Both the position numbers and the translations under genes were made by a program. A DNA stretch of 64,000 bases from Nemertoderma westbladi (Eukaryota > Xenacoelomorpha > Nemertodermatida > Nemertodermatidae): the NCBI GenBank assembly GCA_032718475.1, contig JAUCBJ010009083.1, positions 8,860 through 72,859 of the forward strand, read 5' to 3'. The notes beneath the pieces are model-generated. The model was not told where the DNA came from, made no database searches, and worked only from the letters and a program-made list of their open reading frames with translations. The first letter of the stretch is position 1. Each line of letters begins with the position of its first letter. Below, piece after piece: positions 34,891 through 49,400 of this stretch.

Positions 34891-37846
34891 AATTGGACGG
34901 AACGCTGCAAAGTAATCAATAACATGGAAACAATTTCAATTACCTTCCAGAATGTATTCCAGAATGTATTATTTCCTTTTATATTAAATGCGGCTTCTTT
35001 ATTTAATAAAGCAGCACGTGTTTGCATAATGCGTGCGTACAGTTTAAAGTGACGGGACTAGCTACTGTATGTAAATAATTGTTTAACGTGTAAGACAGAT
35101 TTATCACATCCATGCAGGAGATAACTTACAATAAACTTTAATTAGATTTAAATGTAATTAATACTGTGTAGGCCTGCCTACCTGTTAATAAATTTCACTT
35201 ATATTTGATATAGTACTAGTACATGATTAAAATGTTTAAATAAGCATCCATAAATCCTTTCTTAACATACCGAACGCTGATAAGTTGACATAATGTAACA
35301 AAATTACATACATCATTGCTTGCAAAGGTAACTTTTCAGCGTTAAAGACCCTTGTTTATTAATCCCGCCCAATATTTAATTTTAATTTAATTATCCCGCC
35401 CAATAACTGTTTATATGTGATCTGTTTGTAGCTTTGCGATGATTGGATTACATAAATCCAGTAACTGAGTAATAAAGGAATCGATAATTATCATTGTAAA
35501 ATTATTATTATTATAAAGAGAATTATATAATAGCACAACACATGGAAATTTGTTTTAGTAAACCCTACAACTACATAGTAACTAGTGCGGCTCACGAAGG
35601 TCTAAATGAACATTTCTGTAACCGATTTTCTCAAATTATTTCCGGATCCTGAGATAAATCACATAAATAGAATTTAAAAGCAACAAAATGTTAATTCCCT
35701 TTTTCAAAAAGCCGATAAGGATCAAATTTTGGTAATAAGTTTTTGTCACTAATTTCAACTATTCTGTGTGAATATTCTAAGCGTATGAGCGACTACAGAA
35801 ATAACTGCAATAGGCATACAGGGCATGAGACAATTAATACATCATATATACAGAATAATTAATGGATCTGAATGTTCTCGGGACCCGGAAATAGTTTTGA
35901 ATTTAAAAGACCTGAATGATATCGGAGATGTCCCTTAGGGGCTCCACAAACTGTATATAAATAATAGATCATACTTTTGAAATTGATTCTAAAATTCTAA
36001 AATATACCTACTATGAAATTATACACATGTAAACGATCGATACTGGTACCGACTGAAATTATTTAACTTTTTAAAAATTTCCCTGCCTTTTCTTGGACCG
36101 CACACCTTTATCAGATAATAACATGAATAACATTGTGTATTATTCGCCTGTTCACATTTGTGCCAAATCTTGCACCAAATAAAATACAAGTACCAATACA
36201 AATAACAAGTTGATGCAACAGCATTGCAATTTGTAACACCATAAGATTACATTAATTAGTGTCATATATAATAAACAATGAGAATAGTCCGCTCAAAAAT
36301 GTTCAGAATTCTAACAAAAAGGCGCAAAATATAAAATTATGAATACAAATTAAGTTACAACATTAATGCCATATTTCCAAAAGTTGTTATTACCATAAAA
36401 TAAGTAGGCTGTAATGACGAAATATTCGAAATAAAAAATAGCAAGCAAGAAAGGATTTAATATTCAAACACACTAAAAACCCCAAGAACAGTTAAAGAAC
36501 AGAGATGATAACAAATCAAGATATAGATGGGGAGGGGGGGGGGGGGGGGGGGGGGCAAATCTCATCTCGTCAAAATGTTAAATTATCAATTAAGGGAAAA
36601 GAAAGGTAAAGGTTTTTTTCGGCCGTTAGTACAGGAATTACGCACCAAGTCTAACGACTTATTTCCAGTGCGGTCATTCCAGAACTATACTCCCCAGAGG
36701 AAACAGCACTCACTTAGCTACCATTTAAGTATGGAAGGCAGATGCGCCCCGGCTTGCCATTTAAAGCATTCATGTCGAAACGAAAAATATCCTGGCCCCA
36801 TGCGGGGATCGCATTTGCTTTGTTTGCTTGAAACATTGAACAATAAACAAAACATTTTATTTCTATAATGATTAATAATGTATTGTATTGTTACATATTG
36901 TATTTCTATAATGTATTTTCTACGCGATATATTTTCCCAATACCGAGTGGCGCTAGCGATGCTAATATTATCGTGATATTTTCTACAAAAAATGACAACC
37001 TTGTAAGCCGAGGATAGCACAGTATTAAGTACAATAAAATGGTGGCTAATCAACGGCCTTTGTATCTTACTAACCAAGACTACTGTTGATAACAATGCCA
37101 GTAAATATAGGCTTGTATTTGTATGTATAGTGTATGTATATAGAGAAGTACTACTATATAACACTATAACACAGATACATTGCATTGCATATTATAGCAT
37201 ATATATATGAATGTGAATATTTCTAGTAATTTTTAGTTTTACTTCAAAAGTGTAACATAACTAAGAGATTGCTGTTGAAATAACGCAAAATGAAACATTA
37301 TGTGTTAAAAAGTGTAAAATTATTGGTGGAATTTCTCAAACATTAGAATATGAAATGAAGCGTCAGTTTCATTGCATAGTTACTCGACCAGAGCTGTAAA
37401 GTCTACATTACTTCTCTTTTGAACATTACGTAATGGGATAGGTTGCCCTTTATATTAACACTTTGAACCATGTCATGCGTTAATATTAAAACGCTTTTAT
37501 TTGGTTTTAACATTTGCTGTTTGGGCCTACGTTCGAACTCATGGCGACCTCAATCCTACTGCTTGTTCATAAAGCCAACATAACAACTAAAGAACGTGTA
37601 CCGGTATATAGTTGATAAAAGCTGCTTTATTTGTATATTATATATAAATATGAAAACTAAATAGATTTAATTTAACAAAAAGGCCCGCCCCCTACAAGAT
37701 AATTTACGCTAAAATAGGACTAGCAAATTTATGATAGGCCGTATTTGAAAATTGAAATAAAACCGCATACAATGACGATCTAATTGTAATCAATTGGGTT
37801 TAAAAAATTAGGTAAATTGGAGATGAGCTGATGCAACTGTAATTAA
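34891..37846. other. Intergenic, no supported gene
   Basis: This 3-kb AT-rich stretch has only short ORFs. A G-run at 36532-36555 creates a spurious glycine-rich frame. ATCCCGCCCAATA occurs twice near 35362 and 35391. I see no RNA gene that folds convincingly. Confidence 0.5.
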
Positions 37847-37977
37847 AGGTGTAATATTATGGGTTTGTTCAGAAGTGGAAAAAATGAGAAAGCGCGTCAC
37901 CGGTTGGTTCAACCCCCGGTGACGCGCTTTCTCATTTTTTTCCACTTCTGAACAAAACCATAATATTATATACACCT
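37847..37977. repeat. Long near-perfect hairpin, ~57-bp arms
   Basis: The left arm 37847-37903 (AGGTGTAATATTATGG to GCGCGTCACCGG) is matched by the right arm 37917-37977 with small indels and a few mismatches. The loop is about 13 bases. TAAAAAATTAGG is directly repeated at 37801-37812 and 37977-37988, close to but not tight against the hairpin. It is probably a fold-back element or the head-to-head remnant of a transposon end. Transcribed RNA would be strongly double-stranded. Confidence 0.85.
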
Positions 37978-37986
37978 AAAAAATTA

Positions 37987-39060
37987 GGAGCCGTGCACAA
38001 ATGATATCAGGATATTTTAGACGCTTTTCGATCCCCCCCCCCCCCCCCCTGTGGACGTCACGTCACAAAAATAACCGTTATAGTTAATAAAAGATGTTAA
38101 ATTTTAAATTATTATGTTAATACTAGTTCTGGCAGCGGTATATTTAGTAATATCTTATTATAATATATATTTAAATACAGTATTAGTAATATAAATATTA
38201 TATTATAAAATAATATTTAGACTGCAGTAGGTATCAGGGTATAAGTAGGCTACAATTACAGTCTCGGTACGTCGGTGATACATGCCGGTAGCCGTCCATG
38301 TGAAGAATACCAGGCAGCCAGGATTTCACTTTTCAGTCGACCTTTTATTGGAATTTTATATATGAAGATTTTTTATTTTTTTAAATTTATCTTTATTAAA
38401 TGTTTTATAGCGCTTATTTCTGTCTTATAACCTGTACATATACTAATTCGTTTATTGTTTTGGTTAGATTCAGCCCTTCTGTAACCTGTGTTTTTGGTGA
38501 AAACCTGGTATTCTTCACATGGGGGTAACTGCAAAGTGAAATATAACGGTTGAAAGTCTGGTATTCATCACATATGCCCCGGTAGCTCTAATAGACGAAT
38601 GTCTATTCGAATGTCTAGACGAAAGTGAAACAACTTCTAAAACTGTAGCAGCTTACTAACAATCCTGCAATCTGAGTCTTACCCCGTACAACACAGTCAG
38701 TCGAGAAGTAGTGTACCGCTGTAGTGCTGAATAGCCTACAGTAGCTAATAATACCTATGAAGTACCTGTAATGTGAAGGCCAAATATACCTGTAGTTGCC
38801 GGTAAATGAAATATTTATTCCTCTATGACATGGTGCTGCTCGGTCGAATAAATACTATTTATTATAGAAATAATATACATATTTTTTATTGTAATAAATG
38901 TTGTATTTGTAAAATTTATTTTATATTCACATGCTCATACTACTGTGACGTTACAAGTATAGCTACCCCCCCCCCCCCCATCCCACATATCAAAAAATTT
39001 TCACAAAATTGCAAAACCACCTCCCCTACTTCAACCGTGACATCATTTGGGCACGGCCCC
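37987..39060. mobile_element. PIF/Harbinger-like MITE, TTA target duplication
   Basis: The left end GGAGCCGTGCACAAATGATA and inverted right end GGGGCCGTGCCCAAATGATG match over about 22 bp with several mismatches. TTA flanks both sides (37984-37986 and 39061-39063), the duplication type of PIF/Harbinger. C-runs lie near both ends (about 38032-38049 and 38966-38979). The interior carries a further inverted repeat: CCATGTGAAGAATACCAGG at 38296-38314 is exactly inverted at 38504-38522, with a third degenerate copy near 38560. No transposase is seen. Confidence 0.65.
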
Positions 39061-39282
39061 TTAATAGTTATAAAGGACAATAATTGAAGATACCACATTA
39101 AGGCAGATTTTGAAAAAAGAGACCACAGCGATAGTTAAGAAAAATTAATGATGAATAAAACTGTTTGGTATATGATAATTGTTCCAACTTAAAATAAATG
39201 TATGTATGTAGTATATGTAATTAATTATGTAAACTATATAATGTAATGTAAGTTACCCTGAAATTATACTAAAGTACAGCAT

Positions 39283-39907
39283 TTCCTGGAATATAGTGTC
39301 GTTATCACGTACGTGGTTGCTGGCTGTGCAAGGATTCCAAATATGTCAACATATTTGAATTTGGTTGGGAAATAGCTGAGATATGGGCATTCGAATGATG
39401 CATATATTTGCTTCTGATGCGGGCCATTTATCTAGTTCTATTTAATAAATATATACATAATGTTCTGAAACATTTTGTTTATCCCATCAATACCTCTTTA
39501 ATTATACTATCATGTAGTTATGTACTATCATACATAAACAAAATGTTCTAGAATATGGTGTTTTTATTTAATAGTAGAATAAAACAGCCTCGCGCAGTTG
39601 CAAAACCATGCAAATTTTGAACGCTCAGCTACTTTTCAACGAAATTTTGGTTGTGTTTGTGTTACATATATATTTGGAATCCTGCTATAGCCAGTATATT
39701 GGCCACCTTTCTAAGAGTATCAACAAATCACTGTGAGGTTGAAGAATAAATGCAATGTAACTGGTGAAATATCACCGGAGACATCTTTCTTTAAACGCTT
39801 GTAGCAAAAAAAATGAGAGAAAAATAAAAATTCTGACTCACCCACCCAGGAGGAGTTCAGTGAAAACATCTCAATTTCAAATTTAATGTATTTTGTAGAA
39901 AATATGT

Positions 39908-39938
<31 letters not shown>

Positions 39939-39980
39939 GTGCGCGTGGAGGTACTGCATAACGACACTATATTACAGGAA
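39283..39980. mobile_element. Probable MITE with TATAGTGTCGTTAT ends
   Basis: AATATAGTGTCGTTATCACG at 39289 is matched in inverted form at 39946-39980 (inverted: TTCCTGTAATATAGTGTCGT then TATGCAGTACCTCC). The outer TTCCTG is shared. Target duplication is not clear. A long G-run at 39918-39939 lies just inside the right end. No coding sequence is present. Confidence 0.5.
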
Positions 39981-40194
39981 TTGGTGTAAACCGGTAATAC
40001 TAATAGTATTATTCATATAATATATCATTCATTAATTCATTATGTTATCGTGGAAGTGAGTGAGGTGGGAGCATATCGTCAACTATACTCGTTAATGATA
40101 TTAAAATTTAACCACATCCACATGTTGAAGATAAATATTAATCAACAATAAATAAATAAGACATTGATTAGAGGTAGAAATCACAACAAATTTC

Positions 40195-40451
40195 AAATAG
40201 ATTGAAGTATATTGTATAAATAATGTTGTTGTGGCTGATGCGGGGACAAAGACAACTCCTCTAATTCGAAATCGAAACTAATTCAGGAAACCCTACAAAA
40301 AACAGTGACTTAGGCCACAGCCAGGATAGGCCGGCCACTCCCGGGGAATTCCCATGTCCTCATATCAACCACAACCAACAAGAAGAAATTATAAAATTAT
40401 AGCCAGAAGAATAGAATGTATATAGAATAGTACACAGGGTTGCTCTGGCAA
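40195..40451. other. 3' flank of VPS13 copy 2, shared with copy 1
   Basis: This non-coding stretch aligns in pieces with 17424-17928 downstream of copy 1, most clearly at CATGTCCTCA followed by ATCAACCA (40353). The order and spacing from the stop codon are similar. No clear minus-strand polyadenylation signal is visible close to the stop. Confidence 0.55.
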
Positions 40452-43400
40452 TTATTGACTTACTTTTGCCAGTTTCCTCATCGCCCGCTCTATCTTCCCT
40501 TTGATTGCCTCTGCTTCTCTTAATGGCATCGGAACGATCTTCCCCTGGCTTTTATTTCCAACATTCCAGAACTTTGACTCCGTTTTAGTCGGTGGTTTCA
40601 GAAGAAATTGAATCCCCTCACTTCGCACAGATGGCGGACCTATGAGATCCCTATATTCATAGACCCAGGCAGATTCCCAATTCCCAAGCATGTCGCTTTT
40701 CCTAGCACAGAGGACGCAGCTATCAGTTGCGAGAAGGAAGTGTCGACTATCTGGCGTCAACATAAGATGGCATAGGTAAGTCCTTGTCGCAAACTTTCCC
40801 CCATCCACATCCTTAAGTATACAGTTCCCAGCAGCCTCCTCTAATGAATACGGCTTAATTGTTTCTCCTTGGTATAAAATCCTCGGTGGTCGTACCCTCT
40901 TAACAGTATCAGCGGTGTCTGCAGCTTGTTTAATTCCCTCAAAAGTACTCGAAGCCATGTCGAACACCCCAGCTGCAGGCCGTGTGACCAAACCGGCCAC
41001 ACCCTTGCCTGCTCCCATCATCAACCCTTTAAACCCATCCTTACGTGCACCCTGTATAGGCTGTGACACAACTCCTGTCAAACCTTCGAGCAACCCCTTA
41101 CCTAGACTCTTGGCCCCCTGTTTCACCCCCCCTTTCATGTCTGTTGGTTTATCACTCAGGTGCTTCCGACGCTTCTTTCTGAAATCATCATCAAACGAAA
41201 GCGCAGCAACTCCCTTACCGAGAGTCCCTGTTATTCTCGAACAAACTCCAGCGAACCCACCGACTGCATGACCAAATAAGGAACGGAAACCCAAGGCCAA
41301 TCCCTCAGCAAACTCATTAGGACCCTGGACAAGGCCTTGGTAGGGCTCATAAAACAGATCCGTGACACCCTGGCCAATACCACGAATCAGACCAAAGGGG
41401 TTACCAAGAACATCTAATCCAAGGATCAGCACATAAACCTGTTTGATTCCTTGACTCCAATAGTGCGTTACTACTTCCGACTGCAGCGTCTCTTGACTGT
41501 ATAACTTGTGTTCCCTTTGAAATGCATTTAACTTAAACACTACATCCTGCACATCCATTATAGTTACACCCACTGTCTGGAGGAAGGTATCCATGGCAAG
41601 ATTTATCGGGTTATGAGAAGGCGACACAGACTGGTCTGACGAACTCTGCAAAGAAAGACTCAAATGTAACTTAATAGGCGATAAATGGATGTAGTCGTAG
41701 AAATTTTTAACATCATCTTTTGCAGCTTGAATAGCACTTGAATCCATTAAAGAACCTTGAATGTAATTCATGTCATTAGCAAAGGCATTCACATAATCCT
41801 TCAGCTCGTCTTCCTCATCAGGAACAAACAAACCTATTAAATTCTTGATGAAGACCTGATCCAATTTCAAGGCAATTTCTTGAATGAGAGCAGAAAAGTA
41901 CTTGATTTCCATGAAATTACTGTACTCACTTAGTCGCAGTACCAAACTCATCTCCACAAATGGTTTTGGTATAGCAGTGTTTGTTACACTCTTTGGCAGA
42001 GGCCATGGGTACAACACCACAGGAAAGATGGGATCATTCAGTTGATTATCAATCTGTAACCGATTAAGTTTGAAATGAAGTTGCTGTGAATATATGGCTT
42101 GACGGTACTGCAACCAGATACCACACTGGAAAGAACGACGAATATTTGCAGATCCCATCACCATTTTATCAAAGTTTACAATTATTCCCTCGCCTAGTTT
42201 CTCAGCTCGTGCAGTTCCTGTGCTCAGCAGAAATTTCTGGTAGCCATGCTCAATAATTTCAGACTGTTTTATAGTCAATGGTTTCCATCGGCGACCATCC
42301 TTTTTGCATTCCCAGACTTCACGGGAGCTGGTAATGCTAAGGTACGAAATATCCACCATGTGGTTATGGTTTACTAGAGAGATCCCGATTCCCTGAAGTT
42401 GGACACTATACTCCATCTGGACACGGTCCAATTCATTAGCGTGGCGGGCATGGGTGACTTGCACCAAGTCGTTTGTAAACATTAATACTCTTTGTTGCCC
42501 ATCCAAAAATGAAACCCAGTATACAGAATATTGATCATCCAATTCAAGAGTACCTACTCCATCAGATAGAAGGTCAGTCTTTATTTTTTTTTTCAATAAT
42601 TCACATTCTAGTTCTCGTTTGCTGCATGGGTCATCCCATGTATATAAAATACCTTTCTGTGGTAGAAGTTCCGCTTGTTTTGAGGCTACACCACTCTGAG
42701 TGTAATACAAAGTAACACTGCTGCTATTTACCAATAATACTACAGCGGCCCCATTTGTATAATCGGAGAAGCTGACTGTAGTTGCACAGTCAGAGACTTG
42801 GACATTCACTACAATGCCACCAATATTTGGGTTAACATCTTTGAGACATATGTAATCCTGATTTGAAATTGAAAATGGGATTGTTCTACTTTTAGAACCC
42901 AAGGCTTTGACAGTCATTTTTAAGTCCTTTGCTCGTTTACCCATCGGCCAATAAGGTGAACATTCAGAAGGTTTCATTGTGAACCACTGTAATTCATTGG
43001 AACTAGGCAAATATTCAGATACAGAAATAGGCGTTTTACAGTTATTTAACAACAAAAAGTAAGGAGAAAAAATCAGAAGTTTACTTAAGCGGAATCCTGA
43101 CATCCGTATTTCAAGACCAATATTGTAAAGTGTTGTTCCTTTGGTCTCCTTGCACTCAATAGCCCCATTAGAACCTACTGCATCCATAGAAAACTTAGAC
43201 GACCAACTGCAGTTTGCACCATTAACACGTAGCAACAGTTTCTTCTCATCAGATAATTGTTTCGCACTGTATGACATCATGACTATCCCACGATTTGAAG
43301 GCTCATGTGAGATTATTTTATTATCACTTGAAATTTTATATTCCAGAGTCAATCCAGTTTTATTAACTATCCAATAAGGACAATATACAGATATTTCAAT

Positions 43401-46400
43401 ATAGCCCCCAATATGTATGGTTTCGATTCCAACAATGAAATCTCCTGAGAATTTTTCAGTACTTAGCTTCTTGGTTTTGGAAGACAAGAGTATCACACCC
43501 TTAAATGTTGTGCCGGTGTGGTCTTCACAATGAAGTGTCAGCTTACTCATTCCTAGGATCGCTGTGTAAAGGGGAACTTTTTGACCAGGGATTAATGGCA
43601 TTAAGCTCTCCTTTTTCGAGCCTGAGACATTATAATGTATATGGTAAGGCATGCAGTTGATGAGAACTACAACAGGATTTATATGAATTGTTCTAAATGG
43701 AATCATGCTACTTTCACCATTAACTGAACTTACAACTTCGACCTTATATGATAGATTGGCTGTTAGACCAGCTTCTTGACCATTATTACTGGGACATGTG
43801 CAAAGAATCGATTCTCCATGTACTCTTGAAAAGTCTGTAGTAATTGGTGTTATTGATAAATCATAGCTGTCCTTTCCTAGAATAGGGTGCGGTTTGAAAT
43901 ATAACGCAGAGTCTATCCCTGAAACATCAAAAGGGACACAAAATGTAGCATTTGGTTCGACATCCCCTACATGCTTAACATTTTCTCTGATGTCTGTATT
44001 CATAAAAATTGTAAATCCTGTAGGAAAATGATTCCTAATTTGCAATGAACTTTTTAATATTACAGTCTTCATTGCTCGAGAAGCCTGTACTTCAACAACA
44101 AGTCCTCTTGTTTCACTAGAGTTTTCCGATTTAGTTGTGTAATACAGTGTAGAGGATTTTCCTATAGGGATATCAACCACATCGTGGTATCCAGGAATCC
44201 TAACTGAGACTGTATACTGCTCATGATTGAAGTTCGCCACTGTAGTGTTTAATCTCGAGCTTTTAGCACCCTCCAAGTCTAACATCACACTTCCACCCAG
44301 AGGGAGAGTTGCCTGGCTTACTTGTAAGTTATGACGAAATTTTAATAAATGTGAGGTAATTAATATTACTGGACTGCCAAGATAATTTACAATTGTAAAG
44401 GGGGCCCGATTCGCAGTGTTGTCAACTATAAACTTCTTTGTCTTTCCCTCATAAGCTTCTTGAAATTCTGCCAGCAGCCAACCCAAGACGTGGATGCCTG
44501 TATTTGATAAAGTCAATTCCATTGTGTCTCCACTACGAATGTTTAATACAGCCTCCGGCTTCTTAAAAGCCACTTGTTCACTACCTTCTTCATCAATATC
44601 AAGGTCTGAACAAACCTCATATAATATTTCCACCAACATATCACGCCTAGTGCGTCTTTCTTCAATGGTCTCAATAAATGGCTCCCATTCACACATGTGT
44701 TCATTATAAATGTTGCAATGTGCAATTACCTCAAACCTAAAGCGCATATCAGAAGACCAATTGGTTAATTCACCGAAAACCTCAGAGTAAAGAACAATCA
44801 TTGGAACACGAGTAGTCCCTGCAAAAGCTTCTAAACGAATAACAATTGTGTTAAACTTTATTAGCATGTTCTCCTTAATTTTCTTACTGATATGCTTGAT
44901 CTTCTTATTTAAATCTGTTTCAGAATTATCATTGGGAAAATCTAGGCTACTGCTGTTAACAAAAGTCTTTGTAAACCAATATGTGTTTCTTGTAATTTGC
45001 TTTTCAATCCACATATCTTTAAGCTCAGAAGGGGATGGATCTTGCAAAACAAACCCCAAGCCTTTATAAAAGCTCCATTGTATTTCTGACAAAGTCATAA
45101 TTATGCGAGAATCTATATTTAGTATAATACCTGAGGTGAAATTGACATCAGCATGAGCTTCTCCATCAGGCAATATTTGGTTGTAAACAAAGTTGATAGA
45201 AGTGGGGTCCATCAGTTCTTCTTTTCTTGTTTCATTATCCTCAGAACTATAAGGTCCATATTGAATACTAAGGTCACTAACCATACCTTGAACATGCACT
45301 TTATCTGATGTTACAACACACTGTCCATAATAATCGCTAGTTAAAGTCAATGCATAGCTATTAGTGTTATAGTAATCAGCAATAAGCACGAGTTCTGGCT
45401 GTTTAAGTACAAACACAATCTTTGTGTTACCCTTATGGTCTACAGGTTTCTCTTCAATTGGATCAAAATGCACTTGCCTTTTACTTATTGTAGGAGCCTG
45501 TTTAGGTACACTTACTGGTACATCAGTATGCCTTCTTTTTTCTTTCTTCAGTGCCTCTTCCATCTCTATTAATGGTAGACTATACAACTGATACAATTTC
45601 ATAATGAAATCAATGCAAAAGCAAATATATAATTCATTTATCACAACATTGATATCACAATCACCAGTAGCCATTGTATTTATTTTAGCATCCACTACTA
45701 AGTTCGAATTATTCCCCTTGGAACTTCTGTGGAATAAACGAGTAGGATTTTTAGGGTCACGCCGATAATCATACAAGTTAATATCCTCAAATGAGACTGA
45801 GATCTCAGATGCGCTACTCTTTTTTATATCAACTCTTATAGCAATTTCACCCAACTGCAGATTTGCAAAAGCCTTACTACTATCCCTTAGTACAGCAGGT
45901 GACATTCGGACTACTGATGATTCCACCAACATAATACACTGTTCAAAAGATTTTGATTTATCACCAGCTTCTGCCCATAATAATCTATCAACAATTTCAT
46001 GAAAATTTCTCACCACAGTGTTTGATCCAATTTCCTTTTCAATAAGATTCCATGACTGATATTTAGTTGACTTTGAAAGATATTTATGAATTTGCTCCAA
46101 TTTTTCCATTTGTAATCCGGGTTTCATAGTACAAATTAATTCATGTAGCGATAATGTTCTCTGTTTCTTTATTAAAGGTGATGACAATTTCTCCAATTCG
46201 AAATCCTTTTGCATCGCAACTGAATCAGAAGACATACCATGTTCCTGAATATTTATTTCTTCTTCATGAGTCCGTATAACCACTGATTTCATCATAAAAC
46301 TAAGCAAAGTAGATGATGAAGTAGGTATGTTTTCACTGGTTACTGTCGGGTCAGCAGTAACTACTTCTCTTTGCAGAGTACGATATTCTTTACTATTTTT

Positions 46401-49400
46401 CTTGCTTTTTCTTCTTTGTCGGGTTTGTTGTTTTACGTATTTTACATCAACACTAGATTTGAAACTTGCAAAGCTAACATTATCACCACTAGTAAAAATG
46501 GGTCGTTCATTTAAGTTCTCATACGAAATAGACAATATAAGTCGCATATCATCTTGACCAATGTCAATGGTCACCGTATCTAACTTGAATTCATTAACTT
46601 CAATATCAGGTTTTTTATTAAACCATGAACAACTCAAGTTCCGATTGACATGTAAAGAACATTCAATTGGCCTTAGGAGAAGTACTTCATGTTGAATCTG
46701 AAGTGATTTATTAACAATAGCACGGGTGATTTTCACATCACTCAATGCAATATCCATTGAATCTATCAAAACCACTGCTTTACTTTTTTGCTTTCCTGAA
46801 ATTACAGTTACTGGAAAAGACTTGATTTCATTTTTTGCTACTATCTTTCCCAAGTTAGCCACCAAGCAATGAAGGGAAGAGGAGTTTTTAGGTATGAGAA
46901 GTTCAGGAGCAACAACAGTTACATCAATGATAACCCTGGAATTCTGCTCATATGCAGTTTGCATGCCAGATGCAGCGATATCAGTGGCATCAACATATAC
47001 TGATATGATATTTTCCTTAGCTGTTGTAAATTTATCAAGAAATGTTATCATTGCCATAACCCACTTGTGTATATAAACAAATCGCAAACAACTAGTTCTT
47101 AAATAAACCTCCATGTCTACAAAGTTGTCATCGACAACAGGAGGTCTGCCTTTGAGTTGTGGCACTGGCGTATAAATATTTAAGTGAAATGTAAATAATT
47201 CATGGCCAATGATGGAGAGGAGTTGAGGATAAGTTGCCTGGAATGAACGATCATAAATTCGAAGATCGGATAATGTTGATTTGAGTGACATTTTTTGTCC
47301 ATGTAGCTCCATAGCTGCAGACAGATCTCTCAAAGTAAATAATGATATTTCATATTCATCAATAGAGAACACTATATATAACCAATCCAGCCTAGCTTCA
47401 ACTTTCAGTGCAACAATGTCAGCCTTCCTTCGTCTAGTGGCCTCCAGTTTATCTAAAATGCCTTTTGTAACATCTCCAGTATCAACTAGTAGGGGTGCTA
47501 GTAATGTTGTTTCGTCAATAGCATCTGCATTGTCTGTGGTATCTGCTGCATCCATCTTGGTAATTAGTTTAGCATAAAACTCTAATATATTTAGTAATGC
47601 TTCTTGGTGAAAATGTATATCTATCTGTGAGATGGTCAACTTAATATTTTGCTCAATATTTTCATAGCAGCTCTGAAAGTAAGGACAACGCCTGTCTGCT
47701 AGTATATAATGCATATTCAATAATGTTTTGCGATTTCTATAAAATCCCGAATCAATAAGTATAACCTCATCACTACCATGGCCAGTTTCATTATTTTTTA
47801 ATATTATTCCACCAATAGAAGAATCAATGATGCTATCCCAATCATGTGATGTATAATCCAGCCCAATATTACGCACTTCCAGATCAATTGGGGTTGTAAA
47901 TGTCTCATCATCTTCATACCTTGAAATTTTTATATTTAATGTATCGATAGTGAATTCGCATTTCAGGGTTACTTTTTGTTGATCAATGGCAACTGCAGAA
48001 GTTGCTCGTAGGGGGCCTTCTGAGAAGGTCTTTCCAGGAGCCAAACTTTGGATTGCCCGAGGTATGGCATCTACATCATCATAAGATGGATATGGATATT
48101 CTCCAGGTACATGAGTGTCACTTTCAGTCTCTTTTATTGAGTAAAAGACAGAATGGTTCGAAGAGGTGCGATAGACATCATTGATGCATGATGAACCTGC
48201 TTTTGGTGAATTGAATGTAGAAAGAACCATGCCATCATCAGGTATCGGGGCACATTTTGGCAAAGGGATGCTTGTGGCAATGGATACCATTTCTTCAAGT
48301 GTTTTGTCACTAACATTGAAAGATATACATGGAAACTTACTAACAATTTTTAAAGGTGGCAAACGTCCAACATCATCAATTGCTTGGAATATATCAACAT
48401 TAAAATCTGTGCGATGTAACAAATGAGAATAGGTGTGTTCTTTTAATCGTATACTTTGCCAGTTGTCTCCTTTCTTCGCTAAAAATATTTGCACAGCATT
48501 TAATTTGGCATTGAATTTATCATAGAGCTTATCGACCAAATCTTCAATTTTGGCTACATGGGGTTTCACACTGAGTGCTTTCCATTTGGATTGAATTTGT
48601 TGTCTCCTGGCAACATCTGAAACAATTGTGAGTCGGCCCATATCAACCACCATATATGATCCAATACCATCATCATATATACCATTTTCAGGAACAATTA
48701 AAATACTGGGATTGATATCAATGACAATATCTGTAACTTTCGCATGTTGCAACATATTCATAACACCAGACTTAGAGGAATCCTGTAGATCCTGCAAAGC
48801 TGCCCAAGACTCGACTTGCAGTTGCTCTAAATGTAGCGAAGATTCAGGGGTAAATATCTCAATAATTTTATTGACAGTAGCAGCATCATATATCACTTCC
48901 ACCGACTGCGTATATAAGTGTACTTTTTGGCTGCAAGAACCATCTAGAGGGTTTGTCTCAATCATTCCAGTAATTAAAGTGTTGCGATCATTAGTATTAT
49001 CAGTTGAACTTTTTGACATAATCAAAGGAATTTTGTTTTGAATTTTGAGTCCAGTTACTATAACAGATTCAACCGAGAAAGTAGCAGCTATTGCTTGAGC
49101 AGATGGCCTATATGACAGTGAACATGTCTGTTTGCTAATAACAGCTTGAGATACTGTTGAGTCACCATGTCGGTCATCAATTAGTCGAAAAACAATCGTA
49201 CGTAACTCAAAATCGAGTTTATAACCGATATAACTCTTTGGAAAACCCAAATCCTCGACTGTCTCACCTTCAGTATAACCAATTGCTTGATACATTTGTT
49301 TCTTTTCTGAAAGATCCATTGTACTGGACTGTTTGATACTTGATTTTGATGAAGAAGTACCAAAAAACCAAGAAAATACACCTCCTTTAGAAGACTGTTC

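Noticed and set aside
36527-36868. ORF beginning with a glycine run
   Set aside because: It starts in a homopolymer G-run and has no recognisable domain.
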